A stretch of DNA of 64,000 nt from Ligilactobacillus faecis (lineage in GTDB: Bacteria; Bacillota; Bacilli; Lactobacillales; Lactobacillaceae), in the NCBI RefSeq assembly GCF_029889745.1, contig NZ_CP123639.1:996501-1060500 (forward strand), in the 5' to 3' direction. How positions within the stretch are numbered: the stretch's first letter is position 1; the number at the start of each line of letters is the position of its first letter. The position numbers and the translations under genes are program-made. Shown piece after piece: positions 8,503 to 19,103 of the stretch. The notes under the pieces are model-generated. The model was not told the DNA's origin and did not search any database. It was given only the letters and a program-made list of their open reading frames with translations.

Positions 8503-9012
8503 TTAAAGCCCAAAAGCTTCATCGTAATGTACGATACCGCTTAGAACAGGGGCGTTTGGACTAAGTTTGGCGGCCATAAAGAACTCATCAGAGACGGTGA
8601 ATGGAGCTTTGATGTCGTATGAACTAGCTGGACGATAACCAAAACGGGAATAGTAACCTGGATGGCCTAAAACGATCGAGTAAGTGTAGCCAAGTTCCTG
8701 GGCCTTTATATGTCCTGCTTTAATAAGTGCTGAACCGATGCCTTGCTTTTGAAATTCAGGTAAAACGGCTAAAGGAGCCAGGGCTAAGGCTTGATGGTTT
8801 TCGATCGTGACTTTTGTAAATAAGATGTGACCAACGATCTGTTCGGCACTTACGGCAACTAAAGAAAGTTCGGGGATAAAGTTTTGACTATGGCGCAGCT
8901 TTTCCACTAGTTGTGCTTCATTACCATCGCGATGTGTTGCTTTAGCAAAAGCTTGTTCGATCAGTAAAGTGATTTTTGGGTAGTCAGTGATATTTTCTGG
9001 TCTGATTTGCAT
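8503..9012 (-). CDS. GNAT family N-acetyltransferase (YhbS-like)
   Basis: 169 residues. The acetyl-CoA-binding motif A is seen as LAPLAVLPEFQKQGIGSALIKAG (Q/RxxGxG/A loop QKQGIG), followed by IVLGHPGYYSRFGYRPAS, the strand-helix pattern of YhbS-type acetyltransferases. It is monocistronic. The acceptor substrate is unknown. Confidence 0.88.
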   Translation of the reverse strand: MQIRPENITDYPKITLLIEQAFAKATHRDGNEAQLVEKLRHSQNFIPELSLVAVSAEQIVGHILFTKVTIENHQALALAPLAVLPEFQKQGIGSALIKAGHIKAQELGYTYSIVLGHPGYYSRFGYRPASSYDIKAPFTVSDEFFMAAKLSPNAPVLSGIVHYDEAFGL

Positions 9013-9389
9013 AGGATCCCCCTTGCTAAAATTATTTTTGTACTAAGGTAAAGAAAAATATCTGTGATAAACGAATGATATATATAGTATACTGTGAAAT
9101 TTTATTTTAGTAAAAAGTAAGTCTAGCTCTGGATCTTTAAATATTTGAGAGATCATTTTTAAGACAATGGAGTAATAGTTGTATATCTCGCTATTAAAAT
9201 AAGTTTATATTTATTATATTTTTAAATTAAAAATTATCGTTATTTTGTGTATTTATGGAATAAAGACTCTTTTATAGAAGAATACAGTTTTTCTTTGATC
9301 AATAAGATTGCTTTTTTTTGATAAGAGCTGTATCACATAAGTGTAAGTTTTATAATTAAAGACTTATGACAATAGTAAGGGGGATCACT
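9013..9389. promoter_or_regulatory. AT-rich intergenic region upstream of the adhesin
   Basis: No ORF with a plausible ribosome binding site was seen in these 377 nt. TATAAT at 9351-9356 is a candidate -10 for the adhesin, giving a leader of under 30 nt, but no good -35 sits at the right distance. Divergent transcription of the GNAT gene also starts here. Confidence 0.4.
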
Positions 9390-12300
9390 ATGCTATCGAA
9401 GAACAATCAAAAGTTACAGTCACAAAAGATGCGATCAAAGCACCAACATTTTACGATCAAAAAATTCACTGTTGGAGTAGCTTCAATTTTGATCGGAACG
9501 ACTTTTACGACCTATACGGGGACCACGGTCGGTCATGCCGATCAAGTAAACGAACAAACGACTAAAGAACAAGGTGTGGCTTCAAATGAGGTCACCAATA
9601 AACAACAGATCACAGATCCGGCTAGTGACCTCAAAGAAAAAAAGCCAGTTGAGCCAAATGCGACTGTCACACAAGCGCCCAGTTCAGTAGCGTCTGATAC
9701 AAGTAACGATGTTTCTGGAACTAAAGTAGCCTCTACCGCAGCGGGGGTAGCTTCAGTAGCCGATACGGATCCAGTTTCAGCTGTACCAACAAGATCGAGT
9801 GCGGCTCAGTTATCAAGTCAGGCATCAGCAGCCCAAGTTGGCGCGTCTGCTTCTTTCCAACAAACAGCCCCGCAATTTGCCGAAAAAGCAGTGCATGTTG
9901 CCACGATACAAGCTTTGCAAACGGCCTTGAATAATAAAAACGTTACGCAAGTTATTTTAGACCAAAACGTCACTAATGCTAATAAAGATACGAATGTGAC
10001 TGTTGATGGAGAAGGAGTAGCTCGAGCAGTCCAGATCACGGGGAAAACAGCGCAAACGACACTTGATCTAGGAGATGCTTCATTGCTGTTTAAGAATAAT
10101 ACTTATGGAGCTGACAGCACTAAAAAATGGCAGTTAAACTTTAAAGATCTTGCACTCTCTACCAATAATGCTGATGGTTATGGTGTCGTCCGCTTTCAAA
10201 GTGATAAAAGTGATGGAGCAACAGTTACGTTTGATCATGTGACAAGTGCAGGTAATGGCGTCTTAGTTTATGCCCCAGATGCAGATGTCACTTTAAACGA
10301 TGTTGTTACGACACCAAGTACAGTGACAGATCCTAATATCACTGCCAAAAATGTCAATATAGGGGATAATGTAGCGTTGAGTACGCGTCAAAATAGTTAT
10401 GTAAATGCTAATATCGTGGCTAATGGCAATGTCACTTTCACTGGCAAAAATATTGCGCTACACACAGACGTTACAAACGACAGTGTTGCCACTAACGTTA
10501 GAGCAACAGGCGCTGTTAATGTTGTGAATGGGGCCAGTGTTATTTTGAGCGCTAATAATAATTATAGTAACGAGATCCAAAATATTAAGGCTCAGGCTTT
10601 AAATATCGATGCAGGAGCTAGTTTGACTGTTGATTCTACGACCTCAGCGACAAATATTTCGACCCCGACCAATTGGGGAACGTATGCTTTTGTTGATGGA
10701 TATAGCGCAGTCCTTTTAGAAAATGGGAGTGCGGTGATTGATGGTGATCTGACTTTTAACGCTATTTCAAAAAATCGTCCCTCAAGTGGTATCGTAGCTG
10801 CTTTGGCATTATATGCCCCTTCAACGGCGACGCGATCTGATGTTAAGATCGGATCAAGCGGGAAATTAGTCGTTAATGCAAGTAAATCACCGAATACACG
10901 AGGTGTCTATTTTGTAAATAACAATCATAACATGGGACTATTAAAAGGTGCGAAAGCTTCATTTTATATGGGCCATGGTGTTTCAAATGCTCTGTGGAAC
11001 CCAGATAATTTAGTGTTAAATGAAGGGGCAGTTCTAAAGATCGAAACATTGCAAGATAATAATGGAAACACAAATAATGGGATCCAAAGTGATGGAGCTG
11101 GTGTCCACTCAGCCCCACTCACTTTAAACTGGGGTTCGACACAAAATTATGCCGATAACTCTGACCTAACGAAGGGCAATATTCACGGTACACTTGATAT
11201 CAAAAAAGATGCTTCTCTAAAGATCAAACGTTTGATGGATGCTGATTCTAAACAAGTAGGAAGTCCCTTGATCTCTTATGGCGGGATAAGTGCCAATAAT
11301 GTTAGTGCCACACTTGAGGTAGATCATGGAACATTAGAACTGTCTGATGATATGCAAGATAATAGCTCAGATGGGATCAATGGTTATGCTTATGAACAAT
11401 ATTTAGGTAATACTGAGACTAAATTTCCTATTTATCCAATGGGAATGATCGCGATGTGGGGCGTGGCCACTAAAAATAAGATCACTTTGACAGATCCGCG
11501 ACTTTTTAAATTGGTGCGAAATGGCGCACAGCAAGGGATATTTTTACGTTTAGAAGGGATCGACAATAAAGTTGAACTTAAGGCGGTAGATGAAGAAGAG
11601 CTCCCTTTAAGTTTTAAAACAGTTGCTGGCGTAAAATATGCAAATGGAAGTACTACAAAAGCTAAAAAATATTTAGTTGCCGTCAAAGCTTTGGACTCGG
11701 TCAATAAGCAGGGAGATTGGTCTATGCATTTTAATAATAAAGATGGTGATACAACAACACGTCCCGCTTATGCAACAGGTGTTTCATTTGGCGAAGCAGA
11801 TGCAAGCGTAACCTTTGGAAATAAAGTTTCAGAAGTTACTAAAGCGGCATTCAACAATGCCTTTAATTGGTGGGGGATCAATAACTTAGCCTTGGGGACT
11901 GATCTGATCGATTATGTGCCCAGCTATGCCCCATTAACAGTCAAACAAGGTGAGCGAGCGGTCTCAGCGGTCAAATATAATACATCAGATAGACCAACAG
12001 GTGAGTCTTATGGTTTGGGTGGAGGAACGCCAGCGTGGGTGACAATAACTCCACAGGGAGATCTGCTTGTTGCACCAACAAAACAGACTTCGCCAGGATT
12101 ATATAATGTGTTAGTGACGACCTATTTTCCAAATAGAACGTTAAGATATACTTATGCCCCGATCTTTGTTACTGATGGGCACGAAAATATTCGCTGGAAT
12201 GCAAATGGAGCTTTAGTCGGGACTGCTGCATCCCTGACAACGCATAAGACAAGTGATAAAAATATTCTTCCAATGGCGAGTCAAGCAGTCGCAAGTCTTA

Positions 12301-15300
12301 CCACTTACCAAAAAGATCAAGATGGGAAATATGTTGCACTGGAAACTTATGATGTTTTACCAGATGGAAATTTTAAGGCTAAAAATAGTAATGTTATGAT
12401 CCAAGGGGTCAAAGTGACCTGGAAGAACGCACCGACAACGCTTGTCCCGGCCCAAAGTACACATACTGATTCAGAAAAATTACTGACTGAGGTCGATATT
12501 AAAAATGCAAATGTCTTTTTCCCAGAAGTGGGAACTTTTGCAGATCTTGATCGATTGGGGGTCTCGCTCGAACTCCTAGGTGCAACAGCCAAATCTGAGG
12601 GGAAGGCCTATCAAAATGAGCTCCAAACTTTACCCTCTGCAACTGATCTAGTTGATACAACAGCTTTAAATAATTTGGTTTCAACGATCACATGGGAGCA
12701 AGCACCATCTTTAACGACAGCTAACGCTAAAGCACAAGGAGTTGTCAAATTAGCTTTTGTTGATGGATCGTACTTGAATGTGCCTGTGACAGTAGATGTT
12801 ATCGGAGTCAAGCAAGGTGACATTTCACAAGATAACATAGAATTGGAGCATAAGATCGACCGTACGATCATAGTTGATTATCCAAAAAGTCCAGCTCAAA
12901 CTGTTGTTCAGACTGTTGTCTATTCGCGTAATAAATATACTGATCTTGCTAAGCCCAAAGGAAAGCAAGTGACGTACTCGACTTGGACGCCAGTAACGAA
13001 CACGACTTTTGGGCCGTATTCGTTCTCACCTGTTGCAGGTTATAAAGCTAGTGCTGTTAGTGGAAAAGATGCTGTCTTACTTACAACTTCAGCGACACAA
13101 TTAATTGTTCCAGCTCAAGAAAATGTAAGTTTTACAACTCCATCAACAACAGTTGTAGTTGATTTTACAGCCAATGATCATGAAGTGACAGTTAAGTATG
13201 TTGATGATGCAGGACAGCAGGTCGGGGCAAGTTATACTGTTCGGGGTAAAACTGGGGAAACAGTCAAATTAGATGTTGCATCTCATGCACCACTTAATTG
13301 GGTATTAGCCCCAAAACAACAAACGACAACAGATTATACATTTGGCACTGATACTCCAAGTGAGTTGGTTTATACAGTTCAGCATAAAAAAGAGCAAATC
13401 GATAATGAACGGAAAGTTACACGGCAGATCTACATGACTAAGCCTAATGGAAAGAGAGAATTAGTCGCAGATGAACAACAAAAATTTCAACGAACTGGTC
13501 TTAAAGATCTTGTGACAAATGATATTGTTTGGCATGCATGGTCGCCTGTTAGTGCAGATTTCCCAGGTTATAATTTTGCTCAAGTTAAAGGTTATATCTC
13601 AAAAGTTAACGGCAAACCAGCAACTAGTGTGCAAAAAATGAAAGTAACAGCAACTTCACCAAATACTAGCGTTGAAGTGACGTATGCTGTATTAGATGCT
13701 GGAAAATACACACCAGTAGGACAAGTAATAACAGTCACTCAAGGTCAAGTTCCTACCCCAGAAGCAGGTGTAAGAAATAAAGTTAAACTGCCAGTATCAA
13801 CAAAATACAGTTGGCAAGAAGCACCCGACACATCAAAAGTTGCTCAAACAAAAGGGACAGTCGTAGTAACTTATCCAGATGGTAGTAAAGAAGAAGTGCC
13901 AGTTGAAGTGAAAGTGGTAAGTGCAAAGACATCAGAAGTAACTCCAGCAGAGCACCAACCAAAAGAACAGACAGCAGCAGATAAGTATACGCCAGTAGGT
14001 CAAACAGTAACAGTCACTCAAGGTCAAGTTCCTACCCCAGAAGCAGGTGTAAGAAATAAAGCCAAACTACCAGCGTCAACAAAATACAGCTGGCAAGAAG
14101 TACCCGACACATCAAAAGTTGGTCAAACAAAAGGGACAGTCGTAGTAACTTATCCAGATGGTAGTAAAGAAGAAGTGCCAGTTGAAGTGAAAGTGGTAAG
14201 TGCAAAGATATCAGAAGTAACTCCAGCAGAGCACCAACCAAAAGAACAGACAGCAGCAGATAAGTATACGCCAGTAGGTCAAACAGTAACAGTCACTCAA
14301 GGTCAAGTTCCTACCCCAGAAGCAGGTGTAAGAAATAAAGCCAAACTACCAGCGTCAACAAAATACAGCTGGCAAGAAGTACCCGACACATCAAAAGTTG
14401 GTCAAACAAAAGGGACAGTCGTAGTAACTTATCCAGATGGTAGTAAAGAAGAAGTGCCAGTTGAAGTGAAAGTGGTAAGTGCAAAGACATCAGAAGTAAC
14501 TCCAGCAGAGCACCAACCAAAAGAACAGACAGCTGCAGATAAGTATACGCCGGCGGAGCAACCAGCAACGATGTCCCAAGGCCAAGTTTTTGTCCCAGAA
14601 GATAGTGCGAAAAATAAAGCAAATTTACCAACAAAAACAAAAGGGACAGTCAAGGTAACTGACTTAGATGGAAACAAAGGTGTTGTGTCAACTGAGACAA
14701 AAGCAGAAAATGATCTGCACAAAACTAAATTGCCAGTAGTGAGCTCAACAGCGCCACGCGCAGATGCAGAGAAACACACGGTAGCAAACCATGCAGTGAT
14801 GGTGATCCAAGATCAAGTTCCAAAAGTAGGCGTAAAAAATAAAGCAGGTTTACCAGCAAAAACAAAAGGGACAGCTAAAGTGACTGATCTAGATAGTAGT
14901 AAAGACGTGCATGTCAAAGTTGAAGAGGCAAACAAACAGGAGCATAGTCTCGAGCCAGAAGTTCAAAAGACTTCAGTTCAAGTCGGAAAATATCTAACTA
15001 CAGTAGAGAAAAACAAGGGTAAAGGGACTCGCTCAGATAGTCCAAAACAGACTGTTGTCAAAGTAACAAATAGCGATAAACACAAACCTGCAACTCAAAA
15101 GAACACATATTTTCAAAGTGAGCCAGGAGTGCCCACAAAAGCAGACTCAAACAAAACTGCTCTACCAGCAAAAACGAAGAAGCAAGTGCAAGAAGTCTCA
15201 GATACGACAAAAGAGAAAGGGGATAAAGATGCCAGAGTAATCAAGGTAAAAAGAGTGAATGGACCAAAGAAAGTTGCTTTATCAGAAGTGTCCAGAGAGG

Positions 15301-15872
15301 ATAAGTACCAAAAAGGCTTGACCGATGCTGATAAATATATGCCAGTAGGAAAAGTCGTAACTGTTGTTCAAGGTCAAGAGCTTGCGCCAGAAGCTGGCGT
15401 CGCTAACCGCTCTACTTTACCAGCAAAGGCCAAATATAGTTGGCACGAGAGCCCTGTAGTGACTAAAGTTGGAAAAACACATGGAGTAGTTACGATCCTA
15501 TATCCAGATAAAACTAAGGATATGTTAGTTGTTAGTGTGTTTGTTCGTGAAAAAGAAGCAAGTGCGATGCCACAAGATAAAGTTCAAAGTTTAAGTCAAA
15601 CGGTAGCACCTCAGACTGAAAAAGACTTAGATGACACCCATTTAGAGCAAAGCTTATTAAAAGATCAGTTTGCCAAAGTAGTACTTAATAATAAAGAAAC
15701 GCCTAAAGATCTTTTTTCTACTACTTTAGCAACAAAAGAAGTTTCAAAAGCTCAATTACCACAAACCGGTGAAACAAAGGTAAAACATCTAGGGATCTTG
15801 GGAACGTTACTTACTTTAAGTGCATTCTTTTTGGGATATGAAGATCCGAAGAAAAAACATGAAAACGAATAG
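9390..15872 (+). CDS. Giant LPxTG cell-wall adhesin (YSIRK signal, pectate-lyase-like, MucBP, Rib)
   Basis: 2160 residues from ATG 9390; AAGGGGG (9377-9383) lies 6 nt upstream and an ATG at 9366 has no site. A YSIRK-type signal (HFTIKKFTVGVASILIGTTF) leads to a low-complexity Ser/Ala/Thr stretch. A beta-helical pectate-lyase-like adhesive region spans about residues 165-800. A Rib-like unit (about 1100-1137), two Muc_B2-like units (about 1155-1235 and 1345-1425) around a MucBP domain (about 1265), three 93-residue Rib repeats and one more Rib unit near the end follow. The sortase signal LPQTG is at residues 2123-2127, then a hydrophobic segment and KKKHENE. It is probably anchored to peptidoglycan by sortase A and binds mucin or host glycans. 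Confidence 0.93.
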   Translation: MLSKNNQKLQSQKMRSKHQHFTIKKFTVGVASILIGTTFTTYTGTTVGHADQVNEQTTKEQGVASNEVTNKQQITDPASDLKEKKPVEPNATVTQAPSSVASDTSNDVSGTKVASTAAGVASVADTDPVSAVPTRSSAAQLSSQASAAQVGASASFQQTAPQFAEKAVHVATIQALQTALNNKNVTQVILDQNVTNANKDTNVTVDGEGVARAVQITGKTAQTTLDLGDASLLFKNNTYGADSTKKWQLNFKDLALSTNNADGYGVVRFQSDKSDGATVTFDHVTSAGNGVLVYAPDADVTLNDVVTTPSTVTDPNITAKNVNIGDNVALSTRQNSYVNANIVANGNVTFTGKNIALHTDVTNDSVATNVRATGAVNVVNGASVILSANNNYSNEIQNIKAQALNIDAGASLTVDSTTSATNISTPTNWGTYAFVDGYSAVLLENGSAVIDGDLTFNAISKNRPSSGIVAALALYAPSTATRSDVKIGSSGKLVVNASKSPNTRGVYFVNNNHNMGLLKGAKASFYMGHGVSNALWNPDNLVLNEGAVLKIETLQDNNGNTNNGIQSDGAGVHSAPLTLNWGSTQNYADNSDLTKGNIHGTLDIKKDASLKIKRLMDADSKQVGSPLISYGGISANNVSATLEVDHGTLELSDDMQDNSSDGINGYAYEQYLGNTETKFPIYPMGMIAMWGVATKNKITLTDPRLFKLVRNGAQQGIFLRLEGIDNKVELKAVDEEELPLSFKTVAGVKYANGSTTKAKKYLVAVKALDSVNKQGDWSMHFNNKDGDTTTRPAYATGVSFGEADASVTFGNKVSEVTKAAFNNAFNWWGINNLALGTDLIDYVPSYAPLTVKQGERAVSAVKYNTSDRPTGESYGLGGGTPAWVTITPQGDLLVAPTKQTSPGLYNVLVTTYFPNRTLRYTYAPIFVTDGHENIRWNANGALVGTAASLTTHKTSDKNILPMASQAVASLTTYQKDQDGKYVALETYDVLPDGNFKAKNSNVMIQGVKVTWKNAPTTLVPAQSTHTDSEKLLTEVDIKNANVFFPEVGTFADLDRLGVSLELLGATAKSEGKAYQNELQTLPSATDLVDTTALNNLVSTITWEQAPSLTTANAKAQGVVKLAFVDGSYLNVPVTVDVIGVKQGDISQDNIELEHKIDRTIIVDYPKSPAQTVVQTVVYSRNKYTDLAKPKGKQVTYSTWTPVTNTTFGPYSFSPVAGYKASAVSGKDAVLLTTSATQLIVPAQENVSFTTPSTTVVVDFTANDHEVTVKYVDDAGQQVGASYTVRGKTGETVKLDVASHAPLNWVLAPKQQTTTDYTFGTDTPSELVYTVQHKKEQIDNERKVTRQIYMTKPNGKRELVADEQQKFQRTGLKDLVTNDIVWHAWSPVSADFPGYNFAQVKGYISKVNGKPATSVQKMKVTATSPNTSVEVTYAVLDAGKYTPVGQVITVTQGQVPTPEAGVRNKVKLPVSTKYSWQEAPDTSKVAQTKGTVVVTYPDGSKEEVPVEVKVVSAKTSEVTPAEHQPKEQTAADKYTPVGQTVTVTQGQVPTPEAGVRNKAKLPASTKYSWQEVPDTSKVGQTKGTVVVTYPDGSKEEVPVEVKVVSAKISEVTPAEHQPKEQTAADKYTPVGQTVTVTQGQVPTPEAGVRNKAKLPASTKYSWQEVPDTSKVGQTKGTVVVTYPDGSKEEVPVEVKVVSAKTSEVTPAEHQPKEQTAADKYTPAEQPATMSQGQVFVPEDSAKNKANLPTKTKGTVKVTDLDGNKGVVSTETKAENDLHKTKLPVVSSTAPRADAEKHTVANHAVMVIQDQVPKVGVKNKAGLPAKTKGTAKVTDLDSSKDVHVKVEEANKQEHSLEPEVQKTSVQVGKYLTTVEKNKGKGTRSDSPKQTVVKVTNSDKHKPATQKNTYFQSEPGVPTKADSNKTALPAKTKKQVQEVSDTTKEKGDKDARVIKVKRVNGPKKVALSEVSREDKYQKGLTDADKYMPVGKVVTVVQGQELAPEAGVANRSTLPAKAKYSWHESPVVTKVGKTHGVVTILYPDKTKDMLVVSVFVREKEASAMPQDKVQSLSQTVAPQTEKDLDDTHLEQSLLKDQFAKVVLNNKETPKDLFSTTLATKEVSKAQLPQTGETKVKHLGILGTLLTLSAFFLGYEDPKKKHENE
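13704..14540 (+). repeat. Three 279-bp tandem repeats coding Rib domains
   Basis: Units start at 13704, 13983 and 14262, each exactly 279 bp (93 codons, KYTPVGQ...). Units two and three are nearly identical at DNA level; the only change noticed is one codon (Thr to Ile) near 14209. A degenerate fourth copy begins at 14541. Such near-identity suggests recent unequal crossover and likely length variation between strains. Confidence 0.93.
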
Positions 15873-15884
15873 ATCTTAAAGATC

Positions 15885-15928
15885 AAATAGAGTCAGATGG
15901 GAGTTTTTCTTATCTGGCTCTATTTGTA
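15885..15928 (+). terminator. Adhesin gene terminator
   Basis: AAATAGAGTCAGAT (15885-15898) pairs with ATCTGGCTCTATTT (15912-15925) with one G-U wobble, 13 nt after the stop codon. Confidence 0.75.
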
Positions 15929-16047
15929 TACATTTTGAGATATGTGTCGCATTCTATTGTAGACCAATATTTGGATATTAAGGTAGACTCCTGTTATATC
16001 AAGGGTTTTGAAAGGTATATCGAACGAATCTGTTGAATGAATAAGGA

Positions 16048-16076
16048 TTGTTTTTTTAAGATAATAAGTGTATATT
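16048..16076 (+). promoter_or_regulatory. Promoter of the YhgE/Pip gene
   Basis: TTGTTT (16048-16053) and TATATT (16071-16076) are 17 nt apart, about 45 nt before the start codon. Confidence 0.5.
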
Positions 16077-16120
16077 ATAGAACGGTTAACAAAAATTTTA
16101 AGTAAGGAGTGTAAGCGATC

Positions 16121-19057
16121 TTGAAAACGATCAAAGCTGAGTTCAAGCATATCAAAAGCCAAAAAATGCTATTAGCGGCGATTTTGGCGATCATGTTCAT
16201 TCCATTTTTGTATTCAGTATTCTTCTTGAAATCAGTTTGGAATCCGTACGGGGATGCTAAATACTTACCTGTTGCGGTCGTAAATGAAGACAAATCTGTT
16301 AAATTTAACGGAAAAACGCTTGATGTCGGTGATCAACTGGTCAAGAAGTTAAAGGAAAATGACGGTTTAGACTGGAATTTTGTTTCGAAAAAAGAAGCTG
16401 ATTATGGCTTGAGTCATAAGAAATACTACATGGTCATCACGATCCCTAAAGATTTTTCTAAAAATGCAACAACTGTTTTGGATAAAAATCCAAAGAAAAT
16501 GCAGTTGAAGTATACAACTAATGACTCTTTAAACTACATTGGTAAAGTTATCAGTGAAGAAGGTGCTAAGCAAGTCAACTCACAAGTCAAAGAAACAGTT
16601 TCAACGTCTTATGCTGATACGATCTTTGGCGTGATCAAACAAGTTGGCAAAGGTTTTAACACAGCTGCTAAAGGTTCAGAACAGTTGAGTGATGGTTCAA
16701 AAACTTTATCTAATGGTATTAACACATATACAGCCGGTGTCGGTAAAGTCAACGATGGGGTGATCCAACTCCAAACAGGTGTCGTACCGCTAGGACAAGG
16801 TGTTTTAAAATTAGCTGATGGTTCAAATACATTAGCTAACGGCATCAACACCTATACAGCTGGTGTTGATCAAGTCAATAATGGTGTTTCCCAACTTCAA
16901 AATGGGACTGGGGCGCTTGCAAGTGGTGTTGGTCAATTAGCAACAGGCTCAAATACATTGGCAAATGGTATCGGTACCTATACAGCTGGTGTTGGTCAAG
17001 TCAATGATGGTGTGCTCCAACTTCAAAATGGTAGTGGAGCGCTTGCAAATGGTGTTGGTCAGTTAGCAAGTGGTTCAACGACTTTGACTTCAGGGATCTC
17101 AAGTTATACGCAAGGGACGAAGGATCTTCAAAAAGGTTTGAGCACGTTACAAACTAATTCTGAAAAGCTGCAAACTGGTGCAAATAACTTAGCTGCCGGC
17201 AACCAAGAATTAGCTACCCAATTAGCTCAAGGTAGTAACCAGATCCTCGCCTTGTTACAATCAGAACAAACACAAGCTGCGATCGAAGGGTTAACGACTT
17301 TGAAGACGCAAGCTCCAGCGATCCAAAAGACGTTGGGTGAGCTGCAAAATACGATCACAAGCGTGCCAAATGTCATGCAAAGTGTAAATAGTCAAGCAGA
17401 ACAATTTAAGTCAACTTTGACATCAAACTTACAAAGTGCAGGTTCAAACGTACAGACAGCAGCGACAGATGTTGCTCAAGTTTTAGCTGCTAATAAAGAT
17501 AAATTATCAGCTGAAGATCAAGCTAAACTAGCCGATGCTATTCAAAAGAACCAAGCAGCCGGTGAAAACATTAAACAAGCTGGTGTTGCAGCTCAAACAT
17601 TTAGCGATCAATTAAATGGCGTTCAAAGCCAATTAAGTAGTGTTGTGCAACAAGCTAACCAGTTGAATGAAGCTGGTAAACAAGTCAATGCTTTATTGGC
17701 GCAGCTTCAAAATGCTGATCTTTCAGATGTTGATAAATTAAAAGAAGTTCCAGCACAATTACAAAAATTGACTGCTGGTGCAAATCAGTTAGCCGCTGGT
17801 TCAAAAGAATTAGCAACAGGTATCACGACGTATACAAATGGTGTTGCGCAAGCTTCAGCTGGTGCAAATCAATTAGTAGCTAACAACAACGCTTTGAACA
17901 GTGGTGCAAGCCAATTAGCTGGCGGTTTAGGGCAATTGAATGCCCAAGTACCAACGTTAACGACTGGTATTGCCCGTTTAGCAAACGGTACAGGTCAATT
18001 AACAGCTAACTCAGCAGCTTTGAACAGTGGTGCGAGCCAATTAGCTGGTGGTTTAGGGCAATTGAACGCCCAAGTGCCGACCTTGACATCTGGTATCGGT
18101 CAATTAGCAAATGGTACGAGCCAACTTGCAGCTAACTCGGCTGCTTTAAGAAGTGGTGCGAGTCAGTTAGCTGGCGGTTTAGGGCAATTGAATGCCCAAG
18201 TACCGACCTTGACATCTGGGGTAGATCAATTAGCCGATGGTACAAAACAACTAGCTGCTAATTCCCCACAATTGTCATCTGGTGCTGCTAAGTTGAGTCA
18301 AGGTAGTGACAAACTTGCGACAGCTCTTGCTAAAGGTGCTACTCAAGTCAACGACAATACAAAGAATGTGACCTCGAAGACTTCAAATATGTTTGCATCG
18401 CCAACTGAACTCAAGCATACAAATTACAGCTACGTGCCAAATTACGGTTATGCTTTAGCACCATACATGCTTTCAGTTGCATTATATGTTGGCGCCTTAG
18501 TCTTTAACCTTGTTTACCCAATACGTCGCCTTTCTGATCCAGATGCAACGGCAACTGAATGGTGGGCAAGTAAGCTTGCGATCGGTGCGATCATGGCAAC
18601 AGGAACTTCAGTCGTTGAAATTCTCTTGATGATGGCTTCTGGTCTTCATCCTGAACATCTAGGTGCAACCTTGATCAATGCTTGGTTCTTTGCTTTAGCA
18701 AGTACCTACATCGTCATGTTCTTAGCGATCGCCTTTGGTAATATCGGACGCTTTATCGGGATCATCTTCTTAGTCTTGCAACTTGGTTCTTGTGGTGGTT
18801 CGTTCCCAATTCAGATCACACGGGCGATGGGCGGATTCTTCCAATTGATCAACCCATTCTTGCCGATGACTTACTCAGTTTACGGTTTCCGTGAAGCACT
18901 AACATCTGGTCTAGGTTCGAACCAGATCTTGATCTCAGTCGGAGTTCAATTGATCTACATCGTAGTTGCTGTAGGTCTTCTCTGGGTCGCAATGAATATC
19001 GAACGTAGTAAAGTAACTTACGTTGATGTAAACGATCAAGAAGAATTAAATGCTTAA
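16121..19057 (+). CDS. YhgE/Pip-type membrane protein
   Basis: 978 residues from TTG 16121 (AAGGAG 11 nt upstream). One N-terminal membrane helix (LLAAILAIMFIPFLYSVFFL) and an extracellular alpha/beta part with PVAVVNEDKSV precede about 600 residues of heptad-like repeats (SGASQLAGGLGQLNAQVPTL and relatives). Five or six C-terminal membrane helices of ABC-2 permease type follow. The layout is that of YhgE/Pip, the family containing the Lactococcus phage-infection protein, a membrane protein needed for infection by some phages; related proteins are linked to type VII secretion and envelope transport. The long helical stalk is probably a coiled coil at the cell surface. It is monocistronic with its own promoter and terminator. 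Confidence 0.9.
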   Translation: MKTIKAEFKHIKSQKMLLAAILAIMFIPFLYSVFFLKSVWNPYGDAKYLPVAVVNEDKSVKFNGKTLDVGDQLVKKLKENDGLDWNFVSKKEADYGLSHKKYYMVITIPKDFSKNATTVLDKNPKKMQLKYTTNDSLNYIGKVISEEGAKQVNSQVKETVSTSYADTIFGVIKQVGKGFNTAAKGSEQLSDGSKTLSNGINTYTAGVGKVNDGVIQLQTGVVPLGQGVLKLADGSNTLANGINTYTAGVDQVNNGVSQLQNGTGALASGVGQLATGSNTLANGIGTYTAGVGQVNDGVLQLQNGSGALANGVGQLASGSTTLTSGISSYTQGTKDLQKGLSTLQTNSEKLQTGANNLAAGNQELATQLAQGSNQILALLQSEQTQAAIEGLTTLKTQAPAIQKTLGELQNTITSVPNVMQSVNSQAEQFKSTLTSNLQSAGSNVQTAATDVAQVLAANKDKLSAEDQAKLADAIQKNQAAGENIKQAGVAAQTFSDQLNGVQSQLSSVVQQANQLNEAGKQVNALLAQLQNADLSDVDKLKEVPAQLQKLTAGANQLAAGSKELATGITTYTNGVAQASAGANQLVANNNALNSGASQLAGGLGQLNAQVPTLTTGIARLANGTGQLTANSAALNSGASQLAGGLGQLNAQVPTLTSGIGQLANGTSQLAANSAALRSGASQLAGGLGQLNAQVPTLTSGVDQLADGTKQLAANSPQLSSGAAKLSQGSDKLATALAKGATQVNDNTKNVTSKTSNMFASPTELKHTNYSYVPNYGYALAPYMLSVALYVGALVFNLVYPIRRLSDPDATATEWWASKLAIGAIMATGTSVVEILLMMASGLHPEHLGATLINAWFFALASTYIVMFLAIAFGNIGRFIGIIFLVLQLGSCGGSFPIQITRAMGGFFQLINPFLPMTYSVYGFREALTSGLGSNQILISVGVQLIYIVVAVGLLWVAMNIERSKVTYVDVNDQEELNA

Positions 19058-19058
19058 T

Positions 19059-19093
19059 AAAAAGAGGTCAGCGTGTGACGCGACCTCTTTTTT
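19059..19093. terminator. Bidirectional terminator
   Basis: AAAAAGAGGTC (19059-19069) pairs with GACCTCTTTTTT (19082-19093). The A-run and T-run on either side let it serve both the YhgE gene and the convergent hydrolase gene. Confidence 0.85.
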
Positions 19094-19103
19094 GTATGCA
19101 AAA

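Noticed and set aside
13704-14540. Regular repeats resembling a tandem array or CRISPR
   Set aside because: The 279-bp units are exact multiples of codons inside one open frame and encode Rib domains; no spacers.
14032-14640. Minus-strand ORFs across the Rib repeats
   Set aside because: Shadow frames created by the repetitive coding strand; no start signals.
16680-18300. Repetitive DNA that could be an array
   Set aside because: Coding repeats of a long coiled-coil stalk in the YhgE/Pip-type protein, with heptad-like Gly/Leu spacing.
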